Assembly: GCA_036873135.1 (NCBI GenBank)
Contig: JAPTYO010000004.1
Coordinates: forward strand, 244,322-308,321
Source: Clarkia xantiana subsp. parviflora
Taxonomy: Eukaryota > Streptophyta > Magnoliopsida > Myrtales > Onagraceae
DNA: 64,000 nt
Reading direction: 5' to 3'
Each line of letters opens with the position of its first letter. Position 1 is the first letter of the stretch. The notes below the pieces were generated by a model. That model saw only the letters and a list, made by a program, of their open reading frames with translations, was not told where the DNA came from and ran no database searches. This document shows, one piece after another, positions 1 to 14,699 of this stretch. The position numbers and the translations under genes are program-made.

Positions 1-3000
1 GTCATATACGACGAGTAAGAGTGCAAATAAAATTGATTTCACAAAAATAGAGGTCCGAGTGAAGTTATATTGAAAAAATGAGAAACTTGGCCGAAATGAA
101 GAATTTCCCTTACTAACCATCACAGAAAACGTGATGCTTTGATTCCAAATGAGTAGTACATTAAACTATTTCACGGTCATATACGACGAGTAAGAGTGCA
201 ATAAATTTATTTCACAAAAATAGAGGTCCGAGTGAGGTTATATTGAAAAATGAGAAACTTGGCCGAAATTGAAGAATTTCCCTTACTAACCATCACAGAA
301 AAACGTGATGCTTTGATTCCAAATGAGTAGTAGATTAACTATTCCACGTCATATACGACGAGTAAGAGTGCAAATAAAATTGATTTCACAAAAAATAGAG
401 GTCCGGTGAGGTTATATTGAAAAAATGAGAACTTGCCGAAATTGAGAATTTCCCTTACTAACCATCACAAAAACGTGATGCTTTGATTCCAAAATGAGTA
501 GTACATTAAACTATTCCACGGTCATATACGACGAGTAAGAGTGCAAATAAAATTGATTTCATAAAAAATAGAGGTCCGAGTGAGGTTATATTGAAAAAAT
601 GAGAAACTTGGCCGAATTGAAGATTTTCCCTTACTAACCATCACAGAAAACGTGATGCTTTGATTCCAAAATGAGTAGTACATTAAACTATTCACGGTCA
701 TTACGACGAGTAAGAGTGCAAATAAAATTGATTTCACAAAAAATAGAGGTCCGAGTGAAGTTATATTGAAAAAATGAGAAACTTGGCCGAAATTGAAGAT
801 TTCCCTTACTAACCATCACAGAAAACGTGATGCTTTGATTCCAAAATGAGTAGTACATTAAACTATTCCACGGTCATATATGACGAGTAAGAGATGCAAA
901 TAAAATTGATTTCATAAAAATAGAGGTTCGAGTGAGTTAGGCCGAAATTGAAGAATTTCCCTTACTAACCATCACAGAAAACGTGATGCTTTGGCCTGAA
1001 ATGAGAAGTACATTAAACTATTCCACGGTCATATCGACGAGTAAGAGTGCTAATAAAATTGATTTCACAAAAAATAGAGGTCCGGTAAGTTTATATTGAA
1101 AAAATTAGAAACTTGGCCGAAATTGAAGAATTTCCCTTACTAACCATCACAGAAAACGTGATGCTTTGATTCCAAAATGAGTAGTACATTAAACTATTTC
1201 CACGGTCATATATGACGAGTAAGAGTGCAAATAAATTGATTTCATAAAAAATAGAGGTCCGAGTGAGGTTATATATTGAAAAAATGAGACCTGGCCGAAA
1301 TTGAAGAATTTCCCTTACTAACCATCACAGAAAACGTGATGCTTTGATTCCAAAATGAGTAGTACATTAAACTATTCCACGGTCATATACGACGAGTAAG
1401 AGTGCAAATAAATTGATTTCACAAAAAAATAGAGGTCCGAGTGAGGTTATATTGAAAAAATGAGAAACTTGGCCGAAATTGAAGAATTTCCCTTACTAAC
1501 CATCACAGAAAACGTGATGCTTTGATTCCAAAATGAGTAGTACATTAAACTATTCCACGGTCATATACGACGAGTAAGAGTGCAAATAAATTGATTTCAC
1601 AAAAATAGAGGTCCGAGTGAGGTTATATTGAAAAAATAGAAACTTGGCCGAAATTGAAGAATTTCCCTTACTAACCATCACAGAAACTGATGCTTTGATT
1701 CCAAAAATGAGTAGTACATTAAACTATTCCACGGTCATATACGACGAGTAAGAGTGCAAATAAAATTGATTTCACAAAATAGAGGTCCGAGTGAAGTTAT
1801 ATTGAAAAATGAGAAACTTGGCCGAAATTGAAGAATTTCCCTTACTACCATCACAGAAAACGTGATGCTTTGATTCAAAATGAGTAGTACATTAAACTAT
1901 TCCACGGTCATATACGACGAGTAAGAGTGCAAATAAAATTGATTTCACAAAATAGAGGTCCGAGTGAGGTTATATTGAAAAAAAATTGAAAACTTGGCCG
2001 AAATTGAAGAATTTCCCTTACTAACCATCACAAAGAAAACGTGATGCCTTTGATTCCAAAATGAGATTACATTAAAGCTATTCTCGGTCATATACGACGA
2101 GTAAAGAGTGAAATTAAATGCAAATAAATTGATTTCACAAAAAAATAGAGGTCCGAGTGAGGTTATATTGAAAAAATGAGAAACTTGGCCGAAATTGAAG
2201 AATTTCCCTTACTAACCATCACAGAAAACGTGATGCTTTGATTCCAAATGAGTAGTACATTAAACTATTCCACGGTCATATATGACGAGTAAGAGTGCAA
2301 ATAAAATTGATTTCATAAAAAATAGAGGTCCGAGTGAGGTTATATTGAAAAAATGAGAAACTTGGCCGAAATTGAAGAATTTCCCTTACTAACCATCACA
2401 GAAAACGTGATGCTTTGATTCCAAATGAGTAGTACATTAAACTATTCCACGGTCATATACGACGAGTAAGAGTGCAATAAAAATTGATTTCACAAAAATA
2501 GAGGTCCGAGTGAGGTTATATTGAAAAAATGAGAAACTTGGCCGAAATTGAAGATTTCCCTTACTAACCATCACAGAAAACGTGATGCTTTGATTCCTGA
2601 AATGAGAAGTACATTAAACTATTCCACGGTCATATACGACGAGTAAGAGTGCAAATAAAATTGATTTCACAAAAATAGAGGTCCGAGTGAAGTTATATTG
2701 AAAAATGAGAAACTTGGCCGAAATTGAAGATTTCCCTTACTAACCATCACAGAAAACGTGATGCTTTGATTCCAAATGAGTAGTACATTAAACTATTCCA
2801 CGGTCATATACGACGAGTAAGAGTGCTAAAAAATTGATTTCACAAAAAATAGAGGTCCGAGTGAAGTTATATTGAAAAAATGAGAAACTTGGCCGAAATT
2901 GAAGAATTTCCCTTACTAACCATCACAGAAAACGTGATGCTTTGATTCCAAATGAGTAGTACATTAAACTATTTCACACGGTCATATACGACGTTAAGAG

Positions 3001-6000
3001 TGCAAATAAAATTGATTTCACAAAAATAGAGGTCCGAGTGAGGTTATATTGAAAAAATGAGAAACTTGGCCGAAATTGAAGAATTTCCCTTACTAACCAT
3101 CACAGAAACGTGATGCTTTGATTCCAAAATGAGTAGTACATTAAACTATTCCCACGGTCATATACGACGAGTAAGAGTGCAAATAAAATTGATTTCACAA
3201 AAAATAGAGGTCCGAGTGAAGTTATATTGAAAAAATGAGAAACTTGGCCGAAATTGAAGAATTTCCCTTACTAACCATCACAGAAAACGTGATGCTTTGA
3301 TTCCAAAATGAGTAGTACATTAAACTATTCCACGGTCATATACGACGAGTAAGAGTGCAAATAAATTGATTTCACAAAAATAGAGGTCCGAGTGAAGTTA
3401 TTTGAAAAAATGAGAAACTTGGCCGAAATTGAAGAATTTCCCTTACTAACCATCACAGAAAACGTGATGCTTTGATTCCAAAATGAGTAGTACTTAAACT
3501 ATTCCACGGTCATATACGACGAGTAAGAGTGCAAATAAAATTGATTTCACAAAAAATAGAGGTCCGAGTGAGGTTTATTGAAAAAATGAGAAACTTGGCT
3601 GAAATTGAAGAATTTCCCTTACTAACCATCACAGAAAACGTGATGCTTTGATTCCAAATGAGTAGTACATTAAACTATTCCACGGTCATATACGACGAGT
3701 AAGAGTGCTAATAAAATTGATTTCACAAAAAATAGAGGTCCGAGTGAAGTTATATTGAAAAAATGAGAACTTGGCCGAAATTGAAGAATTTCCCTTACTA
3801 ACCATCACAGAAAACGTGATGCTTTGATTCCAAAATGAGTAGTACATTAACTATTCCACGGTCATATACGACGAGTAAGAGTGCAAATAAAATTGATTTC
3901 ACAAAAAATAGAGGTCCGAGTGAGGTATATTGAAAAAATGAAAACTTGGCCGAAATTGAAGAATTTCCCTTACTAACCATCACAGAAAACGTGATGCTTT
4001 GAGCCTGAAATGAGAAGTACATTAAACTATTCCACGGTCATATACGACGAGTAAGAGTGCTAATAAAATTGATTTCACAAAAAATAGAGGTCCGAGTGAA
4101 GTTATATTGAAAAATATAGAAACTTGGCCGAAATTGAAGAATTTCCCTTACTAACCATCACAGAAAACGTGATGCTTTGATTCCAAAATGAGTAGTACAT
4201 TAAACTATTCCACGGTCATATATGACGAGTAAGAGTGCAAATAAAATTGATTTCATAAAAAATAGAGGTCCGAGTGAGGTTATATTGAAAAAATGAGAAA
4301 CTTGGCCGAAATTGAAGAATTTCCCTACTAACCATCACAGAAAACGTGATGCTTTGATTCCAAAATGAGTAGTACATTAAACTATTCCATGGTCATATAC
4401 GACGAGTAAGAGTGCAAATAAAATTGATTTCACAAAAAATAGAGGTCCGAGTGAGGTTATATTGAAAAAATGAGAAACTTGGCCGAAATTGAAGAATTTC
4501 CCTTACTAACCATCACAGAAAACATGATGCTTTGAGCCTGAAATGAGAAGTACAATAAACTATTCCACGGTCATATACGACGAGTAAGAGTGCTAATAAA
4601 ATGATTTCACAAAAAATAGAGGTCCGAGTGAAGTTATATTGAAAAATGAGAAACTTGGCTGAAATTGAAGAATTTCCCTTACTAACCATCACAGAAAACG
4701 TGATGCTTTGATTCCAAAATGAGTAGTACATTAAAATATTTCACGGTCATATACGACGAGTAAGAGTGCTAATAAAATTGATTTCACAAAAAATAGAGGT
4801 CCGAGTGAAGTTATTTGAAAAAATGAGAAACTTGGCCGAAATTGAAGAATTTCCCTTACTAACCATCACAGAAAACGTGATGCTTTGAGCCTGAAATGAG
4901 TAGTACATTAAACTATTCCACGGTCATATACGACGAGTAAGAGTGCTAATAAAATGATTTCACAAAAAATAGAGGTCCGAGTGAAGTTATATTGAAAAAT
5001 GAGAAACTTGGCCGAAATTGAAGAATTTCCCTTACTAACCATCACAGAAAACGTGATGCTTTGATTCCAAAATGAGTAGTACATTAAACTATTTCACGGT
5101 CATATACGACGAGTAAGAGTGCAAATAAAATTGATTTCACAAAAAATAGAGGTCCGAGTGAAGTTATATTGAAAAAATGAGAAACTTGGCCGAAATTGAA
5201 GAATTTCCCTTACTAACCATCACAGAAAACGTGATGCTTTGATTCCAAAATGAGTAGTACATTAAACTATTCCACGGTCATATACGACGAGTAAGAGTGC
5301 AAATAAAATTGATTTCACAAAAAATAGAGGTCCGAGTGAGGTTATATTGAAAAATGAGAAACTTGGCCGAAATTGAAGAATTTCCCTTACTAACCATCAC
5401 AGAAAACATGATGCTTTGAGCCTGAAATGAGAAGTACATTAAACTATTCCACGGTCATATACGACGAGTAAGAGTGCTAATAAAATTGATTTCATAAAAA
5501 ATAGAGGTCCGAGTGAAGTTATATTGAAAAAATGAGAAACTTGGCCGAAATTGAAGAATTTCCCTTACTAACCATCACAGAAAACGTGATGCTTTGATTC
5601 CAAAATGAGTAGTACATTAAACTATTCCACGGTCATATACGACGAGTAAGAGTGCTAATAAAATTGATTTCACAAAAATAGAGGTCCGAGTGAAGTTATA
5701 TTGAAAAAATGAGAAACTTGGCCGAAATTGAAGAATTTCCCTTACTAACCATCACAGAAAACGTGATGCTTTGATTCCAAAATGAGTAGTACATTAAACT
5801 ATTCCACGGTCATATACGACGAGTAAGAGTGCAAATAAAATTGATTTCATAAAAAATAGAGGTTCGAGTGAGGTTAAGCCGAAATTGAAGAATTTCCCTT
5901 ACTAACCATCACAGAAAACGTGATGCTTTGATTCCAAAATGAGTAGTACATTAAACTATTCCACGGTCATATACGACGAGTAAGAGTGCTAATAAAATTG

Positions 6001-9000
6001 ATTTCACAAAAATAGAGGTCCGAGTGAAGTTATATTGAAAAAATGAGAAACTTGGCCGAAATTGAAGAATTTCCCTTACTAACCATCACAGAAAACGTGA
6101 TGCTTTGATTCCAAAATGAGTAGTACATTAAACTATTCCACGGTCATATATGACGAGTAAGAGTGCAATAAAATTGATTTCACAAAAAATAGAGGTCCGA
6201 GTGAGGTTATATTGAAAAAATGAGAAACTGGCCGAAATTGAAGAATTTCCCTTACTAACCATCACAGAAAACGTGATGCTTTGATTCCAAAATGAGTAGT
6301 ACATTAAACTATTCCACGGTCATATACGACGAGTAAGAGTGCAAATAAAATTGATTTCACAAAAAATAGAGGTCCGAGTGAGGTTATATTGAAAAAATGA
6401 GAAACTTGGCCGAAATTGAAGAATTTCCCTTACTAACCATCACAGAAAACGTGATGCTTTGATTCCAAAATGAGTAGTACATTAAACTATTCCACGGTCA
6501 TATACGACGAGTAAGAGTGCAAATAAAATTGATTTCACAAAAATAGAGGTCCGAGTGAGGATATATTGAAAAAATGAGAAACTTGGCCGAAATTGAAGAA
6601 TTTCCCTTACTAACCATCACAGAAAACATGATGCTTTGAGCCTGAAATGAGAAGTACATTAAACTATTCCACGGTCATATACGACGAGTAAGAGTGCAAA
6701 TAAAATTGATTTCACAAAAAATAGAGGTCCGAGTGAAGTTATATTGAAAAATGAGAAACTTGGCCGAAATTGAAGAATTTCCCTTACTAACCATCACAGA
6801 AAACGTGATGCTTTGATTCCAAAATGAGTAGTACATTAAACTATTCCACGGTCATATACGACGAGTAAGAGTGCAAATAAAATTGATTTCACAAAAAATA
6901 GAGGTCCGAGTGAGGTTATATTGAAAAAATGAGAAACTTGGCCGAAATTGAAGAATTTCCCTTACTAACCATCACAGAAAACGTGATGCTTTGAGCTGAA
7001 ATGAGAAGTACATTAAACTATTCCTCGGTCATATACGACGAGTAAGAGTGCTAATAAATTGATTTCACAAAAAATAGAGGTCCGAGTGAAGTTATATTGA
7101 AAAAATGAGAAACTTGGCCGAAATTGAAGAATTTCCCTTACTAACCATCACAGAAAACGTGATGCTTTGATTCCAAAATGAGTAGTACATTAAACTATTC
7201 CACGGTCATATACGACGAGTAAGAGTGCAAATAAAATTGATTTCATAAAAATAGAGGTCCGAGTGAGGTTATATTGAAAAAATGAGAAACTTGGCCGAAA
7301 TTGAAGAATTTCCCTTACTAACCATCACAGAAAACGTGATGCTTTGATTCCAAATGAGTAGTACATTAAACTATTCCACGGTCATATACGACGAGTAAGA
7401 GTGCAAATAAAATTGATTTCACAAAAAATAGAGGTCCGAGTGAGGTTATATTGAAAAAATGAGAAACTTGGCCGAAATTGAAGAATTTCCCTTACTAACC
7501 ATCACAGAAAACATGATGCTTTGAGCCTGAAATGAGAAGTACATTAAACTATTCCACGGTCATATACGACGAGTAAGAGTGCTAATAAAATGATTTCACA
7601 AAAAATAGAGGTCCGAGTGAAGTTATATTGAAAAAATGAGAAACTTGGCTGAAATTGAAGAATTTCCCTTACTAACCATCACAGAAAACGTGATGCTTTG
7701 ATTCCAAAATGAGTAGTACATTAAACTATTCCACGGTCATATACGACGAGTAAGAGTGCAAAAAAATTGATTTCACAAAAATAGAGGTCCGAGTGAAGTT
7801 ATATTGAAAAAATGAGAAACTTGGCCGAAATTGAAGAATTTCCCTTACTAACCATCACAGAAAACGTGATGCTTTGATTCCAAAATGAGTAGTACATTAA
7901 ACTATTCCACGGTCATATACGACGAGTAAGAGTGCAAATAAAATTGATTTCATAAAAAATAGAGGTCCGAGTGAGGTTATATTGAAAAAATGAGAAACTT
8001 GGCCGAAATTGAAGAATTTCCCTTACTAACCATCACAGAAAACGTGATGCTTTGATTCCAAAATGAGAAGTACATTAAACTATTCCACGGTCATATACGA
8101 CGAGTAAGAGTGCTAATAAAATTGATTTCACAAAAAATAGAGGTCCGAGTGAAGTTATATTGAAAAAATGAGAACTTGGCCGAAATTGAAGAATTTCCCT
8201 TACTAACCATCACAGAAAACGTGATGCTTTGATTCCAAAATGAGTAGTACATTAAACTATTCCACGGTCATATACGACGAGTAAGAGTGCAAATAAAATT
8301 GATTTCACAAAAAATAGAGGTCCGAGTGAAGTTATATTGAAAAAATGAGAAACTTGGCCGAAATTGAAGAATTTCCCTTACTAACCATCACAGAAAACGT
8401 GATGCTTTGATTCCAAAATGAGTAGTACATTAAACTATTCCACGGTCATATACGACGAGTAAGAGTGCAAATAAAATTGATTTCATAAAAATAGAGGTCC
8501 GAGTGAAGTTATATTGAAAAATGAGAAACTTGGCGAAATTGAAGAATTTCCCTTACTAACCATCACAGAAAACGTGATGCTTTGATTCCAAAATGAGTAG
8601 TACATTAACTATTCCACGGTCATATACGACGAGTAAGAGTGCAAATAAAATTGATTTCACAAAAAATAGAGGTCCGAGTGAGTTATATTGAAAAAATGAG
8701 AAACTTGGCCGAAATTGAAGAATTTCCCTTACTAACCATCACAGAAAACGTGATGCTTTGATTCCAAAATGAGTAGTACATTAAACTATTCCACGGTCAT
8801 ATACGACGAGTAAGAGTGCAAATAAAATGATTTCACAAAAAATAGAGGTCCGAGTGAGGTTATATTGAAAAAATGAGAAACTTGGCCGAAATTGAAGAAT
8901 TTCCCTTACTAACCATCACAGAAAACGTGATGCTTTGATTCCAAAATGAGTAGTACATTAAACTATTCCACGGTCATATACGACGAGTAAGAGTGCTAAT

Positions 9001-9836
9001 AAAATTGATTTCACAAAAAATAGAGGTCCGAGTGAAGTTATATTGAAAAAATAGAAACTTGGCCGAAATTGAAGAATTTCCCTTACTATCCATCACAGAA
9101 AACGTGATGCTTTGATTCCAAAATGAGTAGTACATTAAACTATTCCACGGTCATATACGACGAGTAAGAGTGCAAATAAAATTGATTTCATAAAAAATAG
9201 AGGTCCGAGTGAGGTTATATTGAAAAAATGAGAAACTTGGCCGAAATTGAAGAATTTCCCTTACTAACCATCACAGAAAACGTGATGCTTTGATTCCAAA
9301 ATGAGTAGTACATTAAACTATTCCACGGTCATATACGACGAGTAAGAGTGCAAATAAATTGATTTCACAAAAAATAGAGGTCCGAGTGAGGTTATATTGA
9401 AAAAATGAGAAACTTGGCCGAAATTGAAGAATTTCCCTTACTAACCATCACAGAAAACGTGATGCTTTGATTCCGAAATGAGTAGTACATTAAACTATTC
9501 CACGGTCATATACGACGAGTAAGAGTGCTAATAAAATGATTTCACAAAAAATAGAGGTCCGAGTGAAGTTATATTGAAAAAATGAGAAACTTGGCCGAAA
9601 TTGAAGAATTTCCCTTACTAACCATCACAAAAACGTGATGCTTTGATTCCAAAATGAGTAGTACATTAAACTATTCCACGGTCATATACGACGAGTAAGA
9701 GTGCAAATAAAATTGATTTCACAAAAAATAGAGGTCCGAGTGAAGTTATATTGAAAAAATGAGAAACTTGGCCGAAATTGAAGAATTTCCCTTACTAACC
9801 ATCACAGAAAACGTGATGCTTTGAGCCTGAAATGAG

Positions 9837-12800
9837 AAGTACATTAAACTATTTCACGGTCATATACGACGAGTAAGAGTGCTAATAAAATTTATTTCAC
9901 AAAAAATAGAGGTCCGATGAAGTTATATTGAAAAAATGAGAAACTTGGCCGAAATTGAAGAATTTCCCTTACTAACCATCACAGAAAACGTGATGCTTTG
10001 ATTCCAAAATGAGTAGTACATTAAACTATTCCACGGTCATATATGACGAGTAAGAGTGCAAATAAAATTGATTTCATAAAAAATAGAGGTCCGAGTGAGG
10101 TTATATTGAAAAAATGAGAAACCTGGCCGAAATTGAAGAATTTCCCTTACTAACCATCACAGAAAACGTGATGCTTTGATTCCAAAATGAGTAGTACATT
10201 AAACTATTCCACGGTCATATACGACGAGTAAGAGTGCAAATAAATTGATTTCACAAAAAATAGAGGTCCGAGTGAGAATATATTGAAAAAATGAGAAACT
10301 TGGCCGAAATTGAAGAATTTCCCTTACTAACCATCAAAGAAAACGTGATGCTTTGAGCCTGAAATGAGAAGTACATTAAACTATTCCACGGTCATATACG
10401 ACGAGTAAGAGTGCTAATAAAAATGATTTCACAAAAAATAGAGGTCCGAGTGAAGTTATATTAAAAAATGAGAAACTTGGCTGAAATCGAAGAATTTCCC
10501 TTACTAACCATCACAGAAAACGTGATGCTTTGATTCCAAAATGAGTAGTACATTAAACTATTCCACGTTCATATACGACGAGTAAGAGTGCTAAAAAAAT
10601 TGATTTCACAAAAAATAGAGGTCCGAGTGAAGTTATATTGAAAAAATGAGAAACTTGGCCGAAATTGAAGAATTTCCCTTACTAACCATCACAGAAAACG
10701 TGATGCTTTGATTCCAAAATGAGTAGTACATTAAACTATTTCACGGTCATATACGACGATTAAGAGTGCAAATAAAATTGATTTCATAAAAAATAGAGGT
10801 CCGAGTGAGGTTATATTGAAAAAATGAGAAACTTGGCCGAAATTGAAGAATTTCCCTTACTAACCATCACAGAAAACATGATGCTTTGAGCCTGAAATGA
10901 GAAGTACATTAAACTATTCCACGGTCATATACGACGAGTAAGAGTGCTAATAAAAATGATTTCACAAAAAATAGAGGTCCGAGTGAAGTTATATTGAAAA
11001 AAATGAGAAACTTGGCTGAAATTGAAGAATTTCCCTTACTAACCATCACAGAAAATGTGATGCTTTGATTCCAAAATGAGTAGTACATTAAACTATTCCA
11101 CGGTCATATACGACGAGTAAGAGTGCTAATAAAATTGATTTCACAAAAAATAGAGGTCCGAGTGAAGTTATATTGAAAAAATGAGAAACTTGGCCGAAAT
11201 TGAAGAATTTCCCTTACTAACCATCACAGAAAACGTGATGCTTTGATTCCAAAATGAGTAATAGATTAAACTATTCCACGGTCATATACGACGATTATGA
11301 GTGCAAATAAAATTGATTTCATAAAAAATAGTGGTCCGAGTGATGTTATATTGAAAAAAAGAGAAACTTGGCTGAAATTGAAGAATTTCCCTTACTAACC
11401 ATCACAGAAAACGTGATGCTTTGATTCCAAAATGAGTAGTCCATTAAACTATTCCACGGTCATATACGACGAGTAAGAGTGTTAATAAAATTGATTTCAC
11501 AAAAAATAGAGGTCCGAGTGAAGTTATATTGAAAAAATGAGAATCTTGGCCGAAATTGAAGAATTTCCCTTACTAACCATCACAGAAAACGTGATGCTTT
11601 GATTCCAAAATGAGTAGTACATTAACTATTCCACGGTCATATACGACGAGTAAGAGTGCAAATAAAATTGATTTCACAAAAAATAGAGGTCCGAATGAGG
11701 ATATATTGAAAAAATGAAAAACTTGGCCGAAATTGAAGAATTTCCCTTACTAACCATCACAGAAAACGTGATGCTTTGAGCCTGAAATGAGAAGTACATT
11801 AAACTATTCCTCGGTCATATACGACGAGTAAGAGTGCTAATAAAATTGATTTCACAAAAAATAGAGGTCCGAGTGAAGTTATATTGAAAAATATAGAAAC
11901 TTGGCCGAAATTGAAGAATTTCACTTACTATCCATTACAGAAAACGTGATGCTTTGATTCCAAAATGAGTAGTACATTAAACTATTCCACGGTCATATAT
12001 GACGAGTAAGAGTGCTAATAAAATTGATTTCACAAAAAATAGAGGTCCGAGTGAAGTTATATTGAAAAAATTAGAAACTTGGACGAAATTGAAGAATTTC
12101 CCTTACTAACCATCACAGAAAACGTGATGCTTTGATTCCAAAATGAGTAGTACATTAAACTATTCCACGTTCATATACGACGAGTAAGAGTGCTAAAAAA
12201 ATTGATTTCACAAAAAATAGAGGTCCGAGTGAAGTTATATTGAAAAAATGAGAAACTTGGCCGAAATTGAAGAATTTCCCTTACTAACCATCACAGAAAA
12301 CGTGATGCTTTGATTCCAAAATGAGTAGTACATTAAACTATTTCACGGTCATATACGACGATTAAGAGTGCAAATAAAATTGATTTCATAAAAAATAGAG
12401 GTCCGAGTGAGGTTATATTGAAAAAATGAGAAACTTGGCCGAAATTGAGGAATTTCCCTTCCTAACCATCACAGAAAACATGATGCTTTGAGCCTGAAAT
12501 GAAAAGTACATTAAACTAATCCACGGTCATATACGACGAGTAAGAGTGCTAATAAAAATGATTTCACAAAAAATAGAGGTCCGAGTGAAGTTATATTGAA
12601 AAAATGAGAAACTTGGCTGAAATTGAAGAATTTCCCTTACTAACCATCACAGAAAACGTGATGCTTTGATTCCAAAATGAGTATCACATTAAACTATTCC
12701 ACGGTCATATACGACGAGTAAGAGTGCTAATAAAATTGATTTCACAAAAAATAGAGGTCCGAGTGAAGTTATATTGAAAAAATGAGAAACTTGGCCGAAA

Positions 12801-14287
12801 TTGAAGAATTTCCCTTACTAACCATCACAGAAAACGTGATGCTTTGATTCCAAAATGAGTAGTAGTTTAAACTATTCCACGGTCATATACAACGATTAAG
12901 AGTGCAAATAAAATTGATTTCATAAAAAATAGTGGTCCGAGTGATGTTATATTGAAAAAATGAGAAACTTGGCTGAAATTGAAGAATTTCCCTTACTAAC
13001 CATCACAGAAAACGTGATGCTTTGATTCCAAAATGAGTAGTCCATTAAAGTATTCCACGGTCATATACGACGAGTAAGAGTGTTAATAAAATTGATATCA
13101 CAAAAAATAGAGGTCCGAGTGAAGTTATATTGAAAAAATGAGAATCTTGGCCGAAATTGAAGAATTTCCCTTACTAACCATCACAGAAAACGTGATGCTT
13201 TGATTCCAAAATGAGTAGTACATTAACTATTCCACGGTCATATACGACGAGTAAGAGTGCAAATAAAATTGATTTCACAAAAAATAGAGGTCCGAGTGAG
13301 GATATATTGAAAAAATGAAAAACTTGGCCGAAATTGAAGAATTTCCCTTACTAACCATCACAGAAAACGTGATGCTTTGAGCCTGAAATGAGAAGTACAT
13401 TAAACTATTCCTCGGTCATATACGACGAGTAAGAGTGCTAATAAAATTGATTTCACAAAAAATAGAGGTCCGAGTGAAGTTATATTGAAAAATATAGAAA
13501 CTTGGCCGAAATTGAAGAATTTCCCTTACTATCCATTACAGAAAACGTGATGCTTTGATTCCAAAATGAGTAGTACATTAAACTATTCCACGGTCATATA
13601 TGACGAGTAAGAGTGCAAATAAAATTGATTTCATAAAAAATAGAGGTCCGAGTGAGGTTATATTGAAAAAATGAGAAACCTGGCCGAAATTGAAGAATTT
13701 CCCTTACTAACCATCACAGAAAACGTGATGCTTTGATTCCAAAATGAGTAGTACATTAAACTATTCCACGGTCATATACGACGAGTAAGAGTGCAAATAA
13801 AATTGATTTCACAAAAAATAGAGGTCCGAGTGAGGATATATTGAAAAAATGAGAAACTTGGCCGAAATTGAATAATTTCCCTTACTAACCATCACAGAAA
13901 ACATGATGCTTTGAGCCTGAAATGAGAAGTACAATAAACTATTCCACGGTCATATACGACGAGTAAGAGTGCTAATAAAAATGATTTCACAAAAAATAGA
14001 GGTCCGAGTGAGGATATATTTAAAAAATGAGAAACTTGGCCGAAATTGAAGAATTTCCCTTACTAACCATCACAAAAAACGTGATGCTTTGATTCCAAAA
14101 TGAGTAGTACATTAAACTATTCCACGGTCATATACGACGAGTATGAGTGCTTATAAAATTGATTTCACAAAAAATAGAGGTCCGAATGAAGTTATATTGA
14201 AAAATTGAGAAACTTGGCCGAAATTGAAGAATTTCCCTTACTAACCATCACAGAAAACGTGATGCTTTGAGCCTGAAATGAGAAGTA
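9837..14287. repeat. Higher-order repeat unit, copy 1 (25 monomers, 4.45 kb)
   Basis: This stretch is repeated with the same ordered series of rare variants at 24855-29307, at a constant offset of 15,020 bp. Shared diagnostics include GTGGTCCGAGTGATG at 11331 and 26351 and again at 12932 and 27952, GAGTGAGAATATATT near 10271 and 25291, and GTATGAGTGCTTATAAAATT at 14141 and 29161. Subtracting the 10,567-bp retrotransposon leaves 4,453 bp, or 25 x 178. The two copies were therefore adjacent before the insertion. Inside the unit there is a further nine-monomer periodicity of about 1.6 kb. Confidence 0.85.
14283..14287. other. Left target-site duplication AAGTA
   Basis: The five bases before the 5' LTR match the five bases after the 3' LTR (24855-24859). 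Joining the two flanks at one AAGTA restores a normal satellite monomer (GAGAAGTACATTAAAC), so the element inserted inside one monomer. Confidence 0.95.
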
Positions 14288-14410
14288 TGATGGACATACG
14301 CGTGATTCGGGCTCGGTTTTAATTACTTGGACCTCATACACGCGCGAAACCCGATTGCAAGCTAACCGGGGAAACCGGGCAAGTTTCGAACTTGCCCGGC
14401 ATCCCCGGGA

Positions 14411-14466
14411 GGCTTACCCGGAATTCCGGGTAAGCCCCAGCTTACCCGGAATTTCCGGGTAAGCTC
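14411..14466. repeat. Two palindromic repeats in the 5' LTR
   Basis: Two units of the type CTTACCCGG-AATTC-CGGGTAAG. The first, with flanking GG/CC, is a perfect 26-bp palindrome; the second has one extra T at the centre. The matching region of the 3' LTR has seven units. Confidence 0.9.
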
Positions 14467-14699
14467 AACACCTGGGGGGTGTCGCGCACACCCCCCATTT
14501 TCTCTCGGACGGATACGGAGACCCGATTTTTAACTAACTCCTATATGTCCGAGACCTATGTTTCAGAGGCGCGCGCGTCCCGTTCATGACAGCCGCCTGA
14601 GACGCGCGTCAGAGTCCTTTTCCCAAAGCTCACCCCTGCATCCCGGTTCACATTTCCACATTGAACCGGGTCAAAACCGGTTTACGGTCCAAGGTTGCC

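Larger units (their letters stand above)
1..14287. repeat. 178-bp satellite array, block 1 (about 81 monomers)
   Basis: Uninterrupted head-to-tail copies of one monomer, about two-thirds A+T, with a modal period of 178 bp (for example 39261 to 39439 in the sister block). Each copy begins near GGTCATATACGACGAGTAAG and includes a short inverted repeat, CATCAC-7 nt-GTGATG. Copies differ by recurrent variants, chiefly in a module that reads GATTCCAAAATGAGTAG or GAGCCTGAAATGAGAAG. Monomers in the first 4-5 kb are often 172-177 bp because of many single-base losses in homopolymers. Period and organisation are those expected of a plant centromeric or pericentromeric satellite, but centromere identity cannot be read from sequence alone. 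Short ORFs of about 70 codons recur because the monomer recurs and are not genes. Confidence 0.97.

Noticed and set aside
3760..3800. CENP-B-box-like site in the monomer (reverse strand TTTCGGCCAAGTTTC)
   Set aside because: Only TTCG and one A fit the consensus; the CGGG half is absent.
522..4731. Three minus-strand frames of 71-74 codons in the satellite
   Set aside because: They recur with the monomer, break and reform with its indels, and have no domain. They are translation of satellite DNA.
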